A DNA stretch of 64,000 nucleotides from Denitratisoma sp. DHT3 (GTDB taxonomy: Bacteria > Pseudomonadota > Gammaproteobacteria > Burkholderiales > Rhodocyclaceae). Positions 17,811-24,204 of the stretch are shown piece by piece. Numbering within the stretch: the stretch's first letter is position 1; every line of letters begins with the position of its first letter. Made by a program: the position numbers and the translations under genes. Location: assembly GCF_007833355.1 (NCBI RefSeq), contig NZ_CP020914.1, positions 1,412,047 through 1,476,046 on the forward strand, given 5' to 3'. The notes below the pieces were generated by a model. It was given only the letters and a program-made list of their open reading frames with translations. It searched no databases and was not told the DNA's origin.

Positions 17811-17991
17811 AAAATCCACAGCTACAGAGCGCGCCATAGGATCAGGTGCTCTGGCGGTGCACTCGCGATATGCACTATCGCAATCCCAGGCATTACGTCC
17901 TGTCTCGGGGTGCCCTGCAGTGCTACTGCCAGGTCTCATGACCCAATGTCGGGCATGACAGCCACTGAAGTGCTACGGGAGAGAACCTGAA
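17811..17991. other. mobI-parM intergenic region: candidate oriT and/or par centromere
   Basis: 181 bases without a gene. It holds a perfect inverted repeat GCGATA/TATCGC with a TGCAC loop (17865-17881) and overlapping GTGCA/TGCAC repeats. By analogy with SXT/R391 and IncA/C, oriT would be upstream of mobI; by analogy with parMR loci, a centromere would precede parM. Neither is proven from sequence. Confidence 0.35.
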
Positions 17992-18966
17992 ATGAATGTG
18001 CTCGGAATCGATATTGGCTATTCCAATCTCAAGCTGGCGTTTGGTAAGGCGGGCCACAATCCACAAGTTCTGTTGCGCCCTGCCGGTGCGGCACCAGCAG
18101 ACCGTTTGGGCGAGAAAATTTCCGGCAAGGCAGAAGATGACTTTCTGCGCGTGATGGTCAACGGCAACCCGTTCGTTGCAGGACTATCGCCGGACCGTGC
18201 CGAATTGTGGAGTCGCGAACTTCATGAAGATTACCCATCGACAGAGTCGTATCGCGCACTCTTCCATGCCGGATTGCTGCTTTCTGAACTCGATCAGGTA
18301 GACATGCTCGTCACTGGCCTACCCGTCAATCAGTACTTGAACCCGGACCTCCGCGAACGGCTTCAATCGCAGATGCAGGGAGAACACCAGGTCACCCCGC
18401 GCCGACGGATCACCGTCCAACAAGTCAAAGTGGTGCCGCAGCCGGTAGGAGGATTTGTCGATCATGTCTGGAACTTGACTGACGCATCCGAGTTTGAAGA
18501 GTCGCGAGTCCTGGTGGTCGATCCAGGTTTCTTCTCCGTTGACTGGGTGCTGATCAGCCATGGAGAGCTACGTCGCCAATCCTGTGGCACCAGTCTCGAA
18601 GCATCTTCCGTCATCCTGGATGAAGCAGCGAAGCTCGTCGCCAATGACTTCGGGGGAAACATTGGACGCGAGCGGCTTGAAAACGCCATCAGGCAAAATC
18701 AGACTGAGGTTCGATTGTTTGGAGAGCGAATCGATTTCGCCTCCTACCTCAAAAAAGCTGCCGAAAAAGTGGGGCCGATTGTGGCCACACGACTACGGGA
18801 ATCTCTGCGCAAAGAAAACGCAGGTGCCGACATCGTACTGTTGGTCGGTGGCGGCGCAGGATTCTTCGAGCCATCGGTGAAGGAAGCGTTTCCTAACCTC
18901 AAGGTCTCCACATCTGATCTGCCAGTCTTTGCCAATGCCCGCGGCTTCTGGCGGATAGGAGCCTGA
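17992..18966 (+). CDS. parM: ParM/StbA-like actin-family segregation ATPase (possible PRTRC protein D)
   Basis: 324 residues with the actin-fold phosphate loops: NVLGIDIGYSNLKLAFG at the N-terminus, LVVDPGFFSVDW (phosphate 2, about residues 171-182) and VLLVGGGAGFFEP (adenosine motif, about 281-293). ParM filaments push sister plasmids apart. It is followed at once by a ParR-like gene. The PRTRC cassette usually includes an actin-like protein D; this gene could play that part although it lies 12 kb away. Confidence 0.85.
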   Translation: MNVLGIDIGYSNLKLAFGKAGHNPQVLLRPAGAAPADRLGEKISGKAEDDFLRVMVNGNPFVAGLSPDRAELWSRELHEDYPSTESYRALFHAGLLLSELDQVDMLVTGLPVNQYLNPDLRERLQSQMQGEHQVTPRRRITVQQVKVVPQPVGGFVDHVWNLTDASEFEESRVLVVDPGFFSVDWVLISHGELRRQSCGTSLEASSVILDEAAKLVANDFGGNIGRERLENAIRQNQTEVRLFGERIDFASYLKKAAEKVGPIVATRLRESLRKENAGADIVLLVGGGAGFFEPSVKEAFPNLKVSTSDLPVFANARGFWRIGA

Positions 18967-18967
18967 G

Positions 18968-19216
18968 ATGTCCTCGATCAGGGTCGTCGTCAAAATCCCG
19001 ACCAGTATTTATCCTGAACTCGTTGCAGATCTATCGAATGTTCAACTCCGAGACCGGGCCGAGCGACTTCGGATACTGGCTTTGCTCGGACTCAGAGATG
19101 TACAAAGACTGCCGCCACCGTCGGTCCGAGAACCTCCAGCAACCGAGGACGTTTCAAACCTGGATCAAAAGGTAACGGCGAACAAGCTGATACAGCGGCT
19201 CAAGGGCAGTTTGTAA
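18968..19216 (+). CDS. ParR/StbB-like partition adaptor
   Basis: 82 residues, starting 1 base after the parM stop. The N-terminus (SSIRVVVKIPTSIYPELVAD) followed by a basic helix RDRAERLRILALLGL fits a small ribbon-helix-helix DNA-binding adaptor, and the position after parM is that of ParR/StbB. The sequence itself is too short and variable to be sure. Confidence 0.65.
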   Translation: MSSIRVVVKIPTSIYPELVADLSNVQLRDRAERLRILALLGLRDVQRLPPPSVREPPATEDVSNLDQKVTANKLIQRLKGSL

Positions 19217-19247
19217 TTTGCCGCTCTGCTACCGACTGATGCCCTGA

Positions 19248-19781
19248 TCATCTTTTGCTGCTTAACTCGCAGTATGGGCAGTATCTGGCATGAAATTCGT
19301 TGATATCGAAGATGTAGTAGGTCTGGCAGCGACCGCATCTCCGCCACTCAACGATCTTGGCACGAACGTCTCGCACGGCAAAATAGGCGGCATTGATGTC
19401 GATTTCCCGATGCGCGATACGCAGATGCACCTCCCTCGCCCGTAACAGCATCGAGGCAGAAACCTTACTGTCATCGGCGCCACCAAGGCGTTGATACACT
19501 GCTGCGAAACTCGCCAGTTCTGCCGCCGAGAGGGCATCGACGATGAAAGGTCGAACCGACTCAGGGAGCCTGCCGTTTGGCGGGCTTTCGGCATGAATCA
19601 CACGCCAGCGAAGCCGGAGTGGCTTGATATGAATCTGGGTCAGATGATTCACGATCGGTAGCCTGAGCTTCAGCCTGACCAGCTCATGGGCTATCCGATG
19701 ATTTTCCAACTCCTCAGGGGAAAGTAGCGCCGCCACGACTATTGCCTGCCAGCGTTGCCTCGGCGTACGTACTTCGAGCAT
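19248..19781 (-). CDS. FlhC-like subunit of a SetCD/AcaCD-type master activator
   Basis: 177 residues from the ATG at 19781; a later start is possible because this one overlaps the FlhD-like gene by 68 bases. The N-terminal part IAHELVRLKLRLPIVNHLTQ is the FlhC-type helix region. The C-terminus carries a four-cysteine zinc site, CGRCQ then about 16 residues then CPYC, as in FlhC. SetC/AcaC with SetD/AcaD form the activator of transfer genes in SXT/R391 and IncA/C. The six 27-bp boxes in this window are its candidate targets. Confidence 0.8.
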   Translation of the reverse strand: MLEVRTPRQRWQAIVVAALLSPEELENHRIAHELVRLKLRLPIVNHLTQIHIKPLRLRWRVIHAESPPNGRLPESVRPFIVDALSAAELASFAAVYQRLGGADDSKVSASMLLRAREVHLRIAHREIDINAAYFAVRDVRAKIVEWRRCGRCQTYYIFDINEFHARYCPYCELSSKR

Positions 19782-20016
19782 CTCGTGGCAGTTGCAATAA
19801 CCTGGTGAATACCGGATCGGAGAACCGCAAGGTATAGAGCGAGACACCGACTGTCTCAGCCAACTCTTCGATCTCTTCCATATCCAGGGTGGCAATCTTG
19901 TCGATGACGGGCTTTGATAGACCTGTCATCAATTCGGCGGCATCGCTGTCGTTGGCCATTTGACGGGTCAGGAGGAGAAGCTGCCGGTTGATTTTGAGGA
20001 TGTCACGCTGTTCCAT
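19714..20016 (-). CDS. FlhD-like subunit of a SetCD/AcaCD-type master activator
   Basis: 100 residues. The helical pattern ILKINRQLLLLTRQMANDSD followed by GLSKPVIDKIATLDMEEIEE and LAETVGVSLYTLRFSDPVFTRLLQLPRD parallels FlhD (NLSYLLLAQ.., LAETNQLVCHFRFDD). It is translated just before the FlhC-like gene, as in setDC/acaDC operons, and divergently from the repressor gene. The ribosome-binding site is poor, which may keep expression low. Confidence 0.8.
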   Translation of the reverse strand: MEQRDILKINRQLLLLTRQMANDSDAAELMTGLSKPVIDKIATLDMEEIEELAETVGVSLYTLRFSDPVFTRLLQLPRDARSTYAEATLAGNSRGGATFP

Positions 20017-20097
20017 AATAAAAATTCCGATGAATGGTCACGAGTGCGCATTTTATATTACAATTATCACCAATGTAACCGCCGAGTGGAATAAATT
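20017..20097. promoter_or_regulatory. Divergent promoter/operator region between the FlhD-like gene and the SetR-like gene
   Basis: 81 AT-rich bases. Half sites TATTACA (20056-20062) and TGTAA (20074-20078) face each other, matching the arms of the perfect operator-like palindrome at 20766-20782. They are likely binding sites for the repressor encoded from 20098, controlling both its own gene and the activator operon. Confidence 0.6.
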
Positions 20098-20742
20098 ATG
20101 ACGACTACGATGGAAGCAACGCTCCTTGGGCAAAACCCCGTCGCGGAGATTCTGGAAGCGCTGATGGACAAGCACAGCCTGAATCAGACTGACCTAGCGC
20201 ATCGTTCAGGAGTCTCACAGCCTGCGATCAATCGCATCCTCAAGGAGCGCAGCAAGGCCAAGAAACCTCGCCGCGAGACTTTGGAGAAAATCGGCGGTGT
20301 GCTGGGCGTCACGCCTGAGCAGCTCACTGGGCAAGACCCTATTTCAGTCCGCTTGTTCGACAAGGGCGCCGTACCCATCGGACGCTGGGAAACGTTGACC
20401 CACACCCCGTACTCGGGAGACATTCCACCGGGCCGAGCTTTGATTTGCCCGATACCCCATAGCGACATGAGCTTCGCTCTACCGGTTATTGGGGAAGCCA
20501 TGGTGGGTGAAGACGGCTATCGGGAAGGTGAAGTGATTTTTGTTGATCCGGCCGTAAAACCCACGCACGGTTGTGATGTTGTTGCGGTCAGTCCGAAAGC
20601 CGGGCTATTCAGGCGATTCGTCGAGACACCGGAAGGTCAGTTTCTCAAGGCACTGAACCCGTGTTGGCCCAACCCAATCCTACCGCTCACATCAGACATC
20701 ATCCTGATGGGAACGGTGATTTTTTCCGGCCGAATTCGTTAG
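20098..20742 (+). CDS. SetR/CI-like repressor (XRE helix-turn-helix plus S24 peptidase domain)
   Basis: 214 residues. An HTH domain (residues about 14-75: NQTDLAHRSGVSQPAINRIL) is joined to a LexA/CI-type S24 domain (about 105-214) with the Ser in IGEAMVGEDGY and Lys region in CDVVAVSPKAGLFRRF. In SXT such a repressor (SetR) holds setDC off until RecA-triggered self-cleavage. Here the MV replaces the usual SM of the 'GDSM' motif, so the nucleophile serine is not obvious and cleavage ability is uncertain. It diverges from the FlhD/FlhC-like operon. Confidence 0.85.
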   Translation: MTTTMEATLLGQNPVAEILEALMDKHSLNQTDLAHRSGVSQPAINRILKERSKAKKPRRETLEKIGGVLGVTPEQLTGQDPISVRLFDKGAVPIGRWETLTHTPYSGDIPPGRALICPIPHSDMSFALPVIGEAMVGEDGYREGEVIFVDPAVKPTHGCDVVAVSPKAGLFRRFVETPEGQFLKALNPCWPNPILPLTSDIILMGTVIFSGRIR

Positions 20743-20765
20743 CCATTACGATAGCGTATCGTATA

Positions 20766-20782
20766 TGTAATACTCTATTACA
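20766..20782. promoter_or_regulatory. Perfect operator-like palindrome TGTAATA-CTC-TATTACA
   Basis: A 7-3-7 perfect inverted repeat directly after the repressor gene. Its arms recur in the intergenic region before the gene, so it looks like a repressor operator. Its position downstream of the gene is unusual. Confidence 0.5.
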
Positions 20783-20790
20783 AATAAAAT

Positions 20791-20820
20791 GGCCCTGCAC
20801 ACCAATTGGTGTGCAGGGCC
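20791..20820. terminator. Bidirectional terminator between the SetR-like gene and radC
   Basis: A perfect 30-bp palindrome: GGCCCTGCACACC, AATT at the centre, GGTGTGCAGGGCC. It is flanked by A-rich sequence on the left (AAATAAAAT) and AAGTTTT on the right. It separates the convergent repressor and radC genes. Confidence 0.85.
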
Positions 20821-20827
20821 AAGTTTT

Positions 20828-21427
20828 CTAAATCAGTCCCCGTTCTGCAAAGGACATGACCGAGGCATCGGTCACAATGAAGTGATCGAGCACCTTGACG
20901 TCGATCAGCGCAAGCGCCTGACGTAGCTGCTGCGTCAACATCTCATCGGCTCGTGATGGCTCAGCGCTGCCACTGGGGTGGTTATGCGCAACGATCACCG
21001 CCGACGCATTCAGTTTCAAACCGACACGCACCATTTCGCGCGGATACACCGATGTTTGCGTAGTCGTACCACGAAACATTTCCATACTTGCGATCAACCG
21101 GTTCTGGGCATCGAGCCATAGTGCAACGAAGCTCTCATACTCCTGACCACCTAGAAACAATCTCAAGTAGCTTTTCACGGCATCGGGAGATGCCAGAGAG
21201 TCCGAAGGTTCCCTTAAAGTTTCCTCCAGCGCACGTCGCAGCAGTTCCCGTGCAGCAAGCAGCCGGTCGGAAACGGCATACGCCGGAATCTCCTCGGCAA
21301 TACCGGGAACGGTTGCCGGGAAATTTCGCCGCAGGCCGAACAGCTCAGCCAGCGAATGATTGAGACAATTGGCCGCCGACGATCCGAGCAGGATGTCCAG
21401 TAGCTCACGGTTGGTTTGGTTCATCAT
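20828..21427 (-). CDS. radC: RadC-family JAB/MPN protein
   Basis: 199 residues from an ATG-ATG pair at 21427 with GGAGGC upstream; the longer open frame is not coding-like. The MPN domain is intact: catalytic Glu region ESFVALWLDAQNRLIASMEM, then IVAHNHPSGSAEPSRADEML with the HxHx7SxxD metal ligands. RadC proteins are common on mobile elements; their true activity is unclear (metalloprotease-fold, perhaps acting on DNA or protein). It is preceded by the structured leader at 21428-21497. Confidence 0.9.
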   Translation of the reverse strand: MMNQTNRELLDILLGSSAANCLNHSLAELFGLRRNFPATVPGIAEEIPAYAVSDRLLAARELLRRALEETLREPSDSLASPDAVKSYLRLFLGGQEYESFVALWLDAQNRLIASMEMFRGTTTQTSVYPREMVRVGLKLNASAVIVAHNHPSGSAEPSRADEMLTQQLRQALALIDVKVLDHFIVTDASVMSFAERGLI

Positions 21428-21497
21428 CTTGGGTGCCTCCAAAGAAATGCAGGACGGCCCCTCCCCATGCGGGCGATGAGTCGCCCCGCGGGGTGGA
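21428..21497 (-). ncRNA. radC-motif-like RNA leader, copy 1 (upstream of radC)
   Basis: In RNA order: hairpin P1 (CCCCGCGGGG, 21484-21493), a second C/G-rich hairpin, a U-rich linker and the GGAGGCACC ribosome-binding site. Pairing between the P2 3' arm region (GGGGCCGTCC) and the ribosome-binding site is only partial here (about 7 of 10). P2 is less regular than in other copies. Confidence 0.65.
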
Positions 21498-21512
21498 ATG
21501 AATGGATTCGGA

Positions 21513-22310
21513 TTACTGCAATACGCTCGCTTCGTCAGCGGCTTTTCCGGCAACAAGGATCTTCTGGCTTGCGCTGAAAATCCGTTGCGCCGACTTCTCC
21601 GGCAATACATCGCCATCGAGCCAGGACTGGATGTAGCCTCGCGACTCATCGCGTCCGGGCATTTCGAGGATGGAACACAGCAGGAAGGCCACGCCCTCCG
21701 CCTCGACCTCCTGAATGCTTCTCGGGATCGTCGCGGCGTCATGGCAATCGCCTTCTTCGGTATGGCCAAGCACCACATGCGCCATTTCGTGAAACCGGGT
21801 CTTGTGCGGATACTCGGCAATCGGGCTCACGGCAATTCGCCGTTTAACCGCATAGCCCTGCACATTCCCGTCCATGAGTTCGAATGGCTCCTGCGAGATA
21901 CCGAGTTCCGCCAAGGCAACTCCGGCATTCCACTGTGGCGATTCGATAGCTTCGACGTAATCTTCGCCTTCGGTCTGATCCAGGCTGAACCAGCGTGGTG
22001 CCAACCTGAATAGCGTCAGCAACCGACTGTTTTCTTCCATCGATCCGTCGTCGGACTCCGAGTCACGGCGTTTGACCGTGATCGGCATCCAGAGCGACAA
22101 CGCCTTCTGACCCTTGGTGACGGAGCGCCCCAGTTCCTTCCAGCGGAGGAAACTGGCGATTGGTGCCATGGGCAGATCGCGCTCTTGCAACTGAATGGCC
22201 GCCAGAATCTGGTTGCCGATGCTGAAGCGATGGAACCGGCCATAAGCGGCACTGACGATTCCGGGCTCCGAGAGCGCCTGCGTGAGCAGGGGTGCAAACT
22301 TATCATGCAT
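21513..22310 (-). CDS. ArdC-like antirestriction protein (ssDNA-binding plus zinc metallopeptidase fold)
   Basis: 265 residues from the ATG at 22310, placed after GGAGGC; the frame continues upstream through the RNA leader and is not coding there. The N-terminal domain (residues 1-120: SAAYGRFHRFSIGNQILAAI; FLRWKELGRSVTKGQKALSL) matches ArdC, and the C-terminal domain has the HExxH motif (FHEMAHVVLGH). ArdC-type proteins bind single-stranded DNA and protect incoming DNA from restriction. It is followed by radC. Confidence 0.8.
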   Translation of the reverse strand: MHDKFAPLLTQALSEPGIVSAAYGRFHRFSIGNQILAAIQLQERDLPMAPIASFLRWKELGRSVTKGQKALSLWMPITVKRRDSESDDGSMEENSRLLTLFRLAPRWFSLDQTEGEDYVEAIESPQWNAGVALAELGISQEPFELMDGNVQGYAVKRRIAVSPIAEYPHKTRFHEMAHVVLGHTEEGDCHDAATIPRSIQEVEAEGVAFLLCSILEMPGRDESRGYIQSWLDGDVLPEKSAQRIFSASQKILVAGKAADEASVLQ

Positions 22311-22376
22311 GATGCCTCCAAAGAAAAATGGGGAAGCACCGTCCCCGTCGGGGAGCAATGCATTCCCCGTGGGATG
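22311..22376 (-). ncRNA. radC-motif-like RNA leader, copy 2 (upstream of ardC-like gene)
   Basis: P1 is CCC-ACG-GGG. P2 has outer arms GCATTG and CGGTGC around CCCC-GAC-GGGG. The segment GGTGCTTCC (P2 3' arm plus following bases) is complementary to GGAGGCATC (ribosome-binding site plus spacer) over 9 of 9 positions counting G-U pairs. Confidence 0.8.
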
Positions 22377-22438
22377 AAGTTTCCGGTCGAAACCGGATGA
22401 CTGATGGAATGTCCGATGGACTTCCGGTTCTGCGACTG

Positions 22439-22702
22439 CTACTTCCTTCTTGCCGACCACACCGACAGGGCAAACTCTTTCGCCTCAACCGCATGCGGCC
22501 CAAGGAATTCGCTGGGCTTGCCTTCGATCTTGAAGAAGAGTCGTCGGCCAACCACTGCAATGTGCTGCCGTGCGCCGCAATCGGAGTCGAAGCGCGCGCG
22601 CAGGAATTGCCGATAATCGCCTTGCCATCCTGCAGGCGGGGCAAACGCGCCCTGCCCACCCGACATGGTGTCGATCAGACTGAAATCGATAACGCCGTAC
22701 AT
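22439..22702 (-). CDS. Hypothetical protein, 87 residues
   Basis: The ATG at 22702 follows TAGGAGAACGGTC, a good ribosome-binding site, and lies 11 bases after the primase stop, so it is probably the second gene of that transcript. The protein begins MYGVIDFSLIDTMSGGQGAF and has the centre RQHIAVVGRRLFFKIEGKP. It has no membrane segment or known motif that I recognise. The longer open frame in this register runs into the primase and is not used. Confidence 0.6.
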   Translation of the reverse strand: MYGVIDFSLIDTMSGGQGAFAPPAGWQGDYRQFLRARFDSDCGARQHIAVVGRRLFFKIEGKPSEFLGPHAVEAKEFALSVWSARRK

Positions 22703-22712
22703 GACCGTTCTC

Positions 22713-23777
22713 CTAGGCGGCTTGATGCAGCGCTTGTTCCACGCTGACCAAGGCGGGAAATCCCGCTTTACCCTCAAGAACGAACACGTCCAGCCAGTCG
22801 ATTCCCTTCTTGCCTTCCGGGATCTCCATGGCCGGTGCAATGGCGCCGGCACGGATACCCAGGGACCACAGCCGTTTGACCAGCTCACGCGCCGCTTCCT
22901 GCCCGTGACCGGATGGATGTTGGCGTGAGGGCCGGTCCTTGTCGGCAAAGACCAGAATCTGGTCGATCCCGGCCGGTGGCTGGAACGTCGCCAGCAGATG
23001 CGCGTTACCGGTGGCCCAAGCGGATATGCCCGTAGCCTCGGTGACGGCAAGTGCCGTCTCGATCCCCTCGGTGACTGCCAGGCGATGATTCGCCGGCACC
23101 AGTCGAATAGCGCCCCCGGTCATTTGACGCGCCAAGGGATGGCGCATCAGCTTCTTGGGGGAATCGACCGGCGCCTTGCGGCCCTCGGCGGTGAGATAGG
23201 TACGGTGGATGGTGACTGCATCGCCACCTTGCCCCGTCACTTGCGCAATCAGGGTCGGATAGTCGGCAAGGCGCCGGTTGTCTTCGTAGTATCCGAGTGC
23301 TGCATGAAACCGCAGCGTCTCGGGCACCTTGACCGACAGACCGCGACGAGCCAAATACAACCGTGCCGGCTCGGCGCTCGGGTGGGACAAAGCCACAGAC
23401 TCCCGCCAGGTGCGATTCAGCTGCTCCCGGCGCATCTCATCCTCGGATTTATCCGCCGCCGAATTGGCACTGCGCGACCGGCTGCCGACCTGTTCCGCCA
23501 CTTCGCGGATCGTCTGGCCAAAATCCCAGCCATTGATCCACATCAGCAGCGCAAACCCGTTGGCAAAACTGCCGCAGGTATTGCAAATGCCTCCCCCCGT
23601 ATCGGCGACATCCCGAAACAGGCGAAAGCCATCCCGACCGCCGTGAACCGGACAAGGCACATGCTTGCCTGTCCGTTCCATCGCGGCTTTCAGCGGTGGC
23701 GCGAGAGCTAGCAGAACCCGCTCCCAGCGACCACGCGCATCTTCCTTGACTTGCTGCGTCTCGTACTCGTGCTTCAT
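22713..23777 (-). CDS. DNA primase (zinc-binding plus Toprim domains)
   Basis: 354 residues from the ATG at 23777, with GGAGG 7 bases upstream. The N-terminus has a zinc-ribbon (CPVHGGRDGFRLFRD...ICNTCGSFANGFALL), the middle the segment AEPARLYLARRGLSV..LRFHAALGY, and the C-terminus a Toprim domain (LAVTEGIETALAV; ILVFADKDRP). This is the plasmid/phage P4-type primase layout. It would prime the transferred strand or plasmid replication. It carries the long form of the RNA leader. Confidence 0.85.
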   Translation of the reverse strand: MKHEYETQQVKEDARGRWERVLLALAPPLKAAMERTGKHVPCPVHGGRDGFRLFRDVADTGGGICNTCGSFANGFALLMWINGWDFGQTIREVAEQVGSRSRSANSAADKSEDEMRREQLNRTWRESVALSHPSAEPARLYLARRGLSVKVPETLRFHAALGYYEDNRRLADYPTLIAQVTGQGGDAVTIHRTYLTAEGRKAPVDSPKKLMRHPLARQMTGGAIRLVPANHRLAVTEGIETALAVTEATGISAWATGNAHLLATFQPPAGIDQILVFADKDRPSRQHPSGHGQEAARELVKRLWSLGIRAGAIAPAMEIPEGKKGIDWLDVFVLEGKAGFPALVSVEQALHQAA

Positions 23778-23925
23778 TGTCGATACCTCCATGTAACAAC
23801 TCCGTGTGGAAATCTCCGCGCGGCATGGAGCGATCCCGTCCGGGAATGGCTCCCCGGCGGGGTTGATGAATGCTGTTTGTTTTCTCGTGGCCAGCTACCA
23901 CGCGTCCGTCCAATGCCTTACGGCG
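23778..23925 (-). ncRNA. radC-motif-like RNA leader, copy 3, long form (upstream of primase)
   Basis: From the 5' end: hairpin H1 (GCCGTAAGGC, 23914-23923), hairpin H2 (CGTGG-TAGCTGG-CCACG, 23885-23901), the linker AAACAAACAGCATT (23869-23882), P1 (CCCCGCCGGGG) and P2 with arms GAGC/GCTC. GATCGCTCCATG can pair with CATGGAGGTATC at the ribosome-binding site over 10 of 12 positions. Confidence 0.8.
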
Positions 23926-23988
23926 TCAGACTGAATCCCATGTTCAGGCTTTGCACAGCAGGCTCGGAATACGCACCTAACCTGTTCT

Positions 23989-24022
23989 GAAAAACCCCGG
24001 CGCACAGAACGTGCGCGCCGGG
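23989..24022 (-). terminator. Rho-independent terminator downstream of the methylase-helicase gene
   Basis: On the minus strand, CCCGGCGCGCAC, a short loop, GTGCGCCGGGG and then TTTTT. It stands just upstream of the long leader of the primase gene and separates the two transcripts. It also lies between box D and the primase, so transcription from box D would meet it. Confidence 0.85.
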
Positions 24023-24087
24023 CAAGAGGACACAGGAGGGAGGAAACTGGATGCGATGCTACGCACCCGATCACCCTCTCGGATTTT

Positions 24088-24114
24088 GAAATGCGCCCTT
24101 TTGGGCTCGACTTC
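24088..24114. promoter_or_regulatory. Box D: near-palindrome between methylase-helicase and primase genes
   Basis: The left half GAAATGCG and a very symmetrical core GCCCTTTTGGGC match the series; the right half (TCGACTTC) is diverged. It lies 91 bases after the helicase stop. Confidence 0.5.
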
Positions 24115-24204
24115 GGCTGTTCGCTGAAACACTTCCATGCAGTGCAAGACAGGTATGTCCGCCGTCACCCATTTGGGCAACAGCGGCACACCCTAACAAC
24201 ACCT

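Noticed and set aside
17519..17812. Upstream extension of the mobI reading frame
   Set aside because: Open but without a good start; translation is unlike the family and the region is where oriT would be expected. Not fully excluded.
23977..24189. 70-codon minus-strand ORF between primase and helicase genes
   Set aside because: It runs through a strong terminator hairpin and box D; no ribosome-binding site and no coding look.
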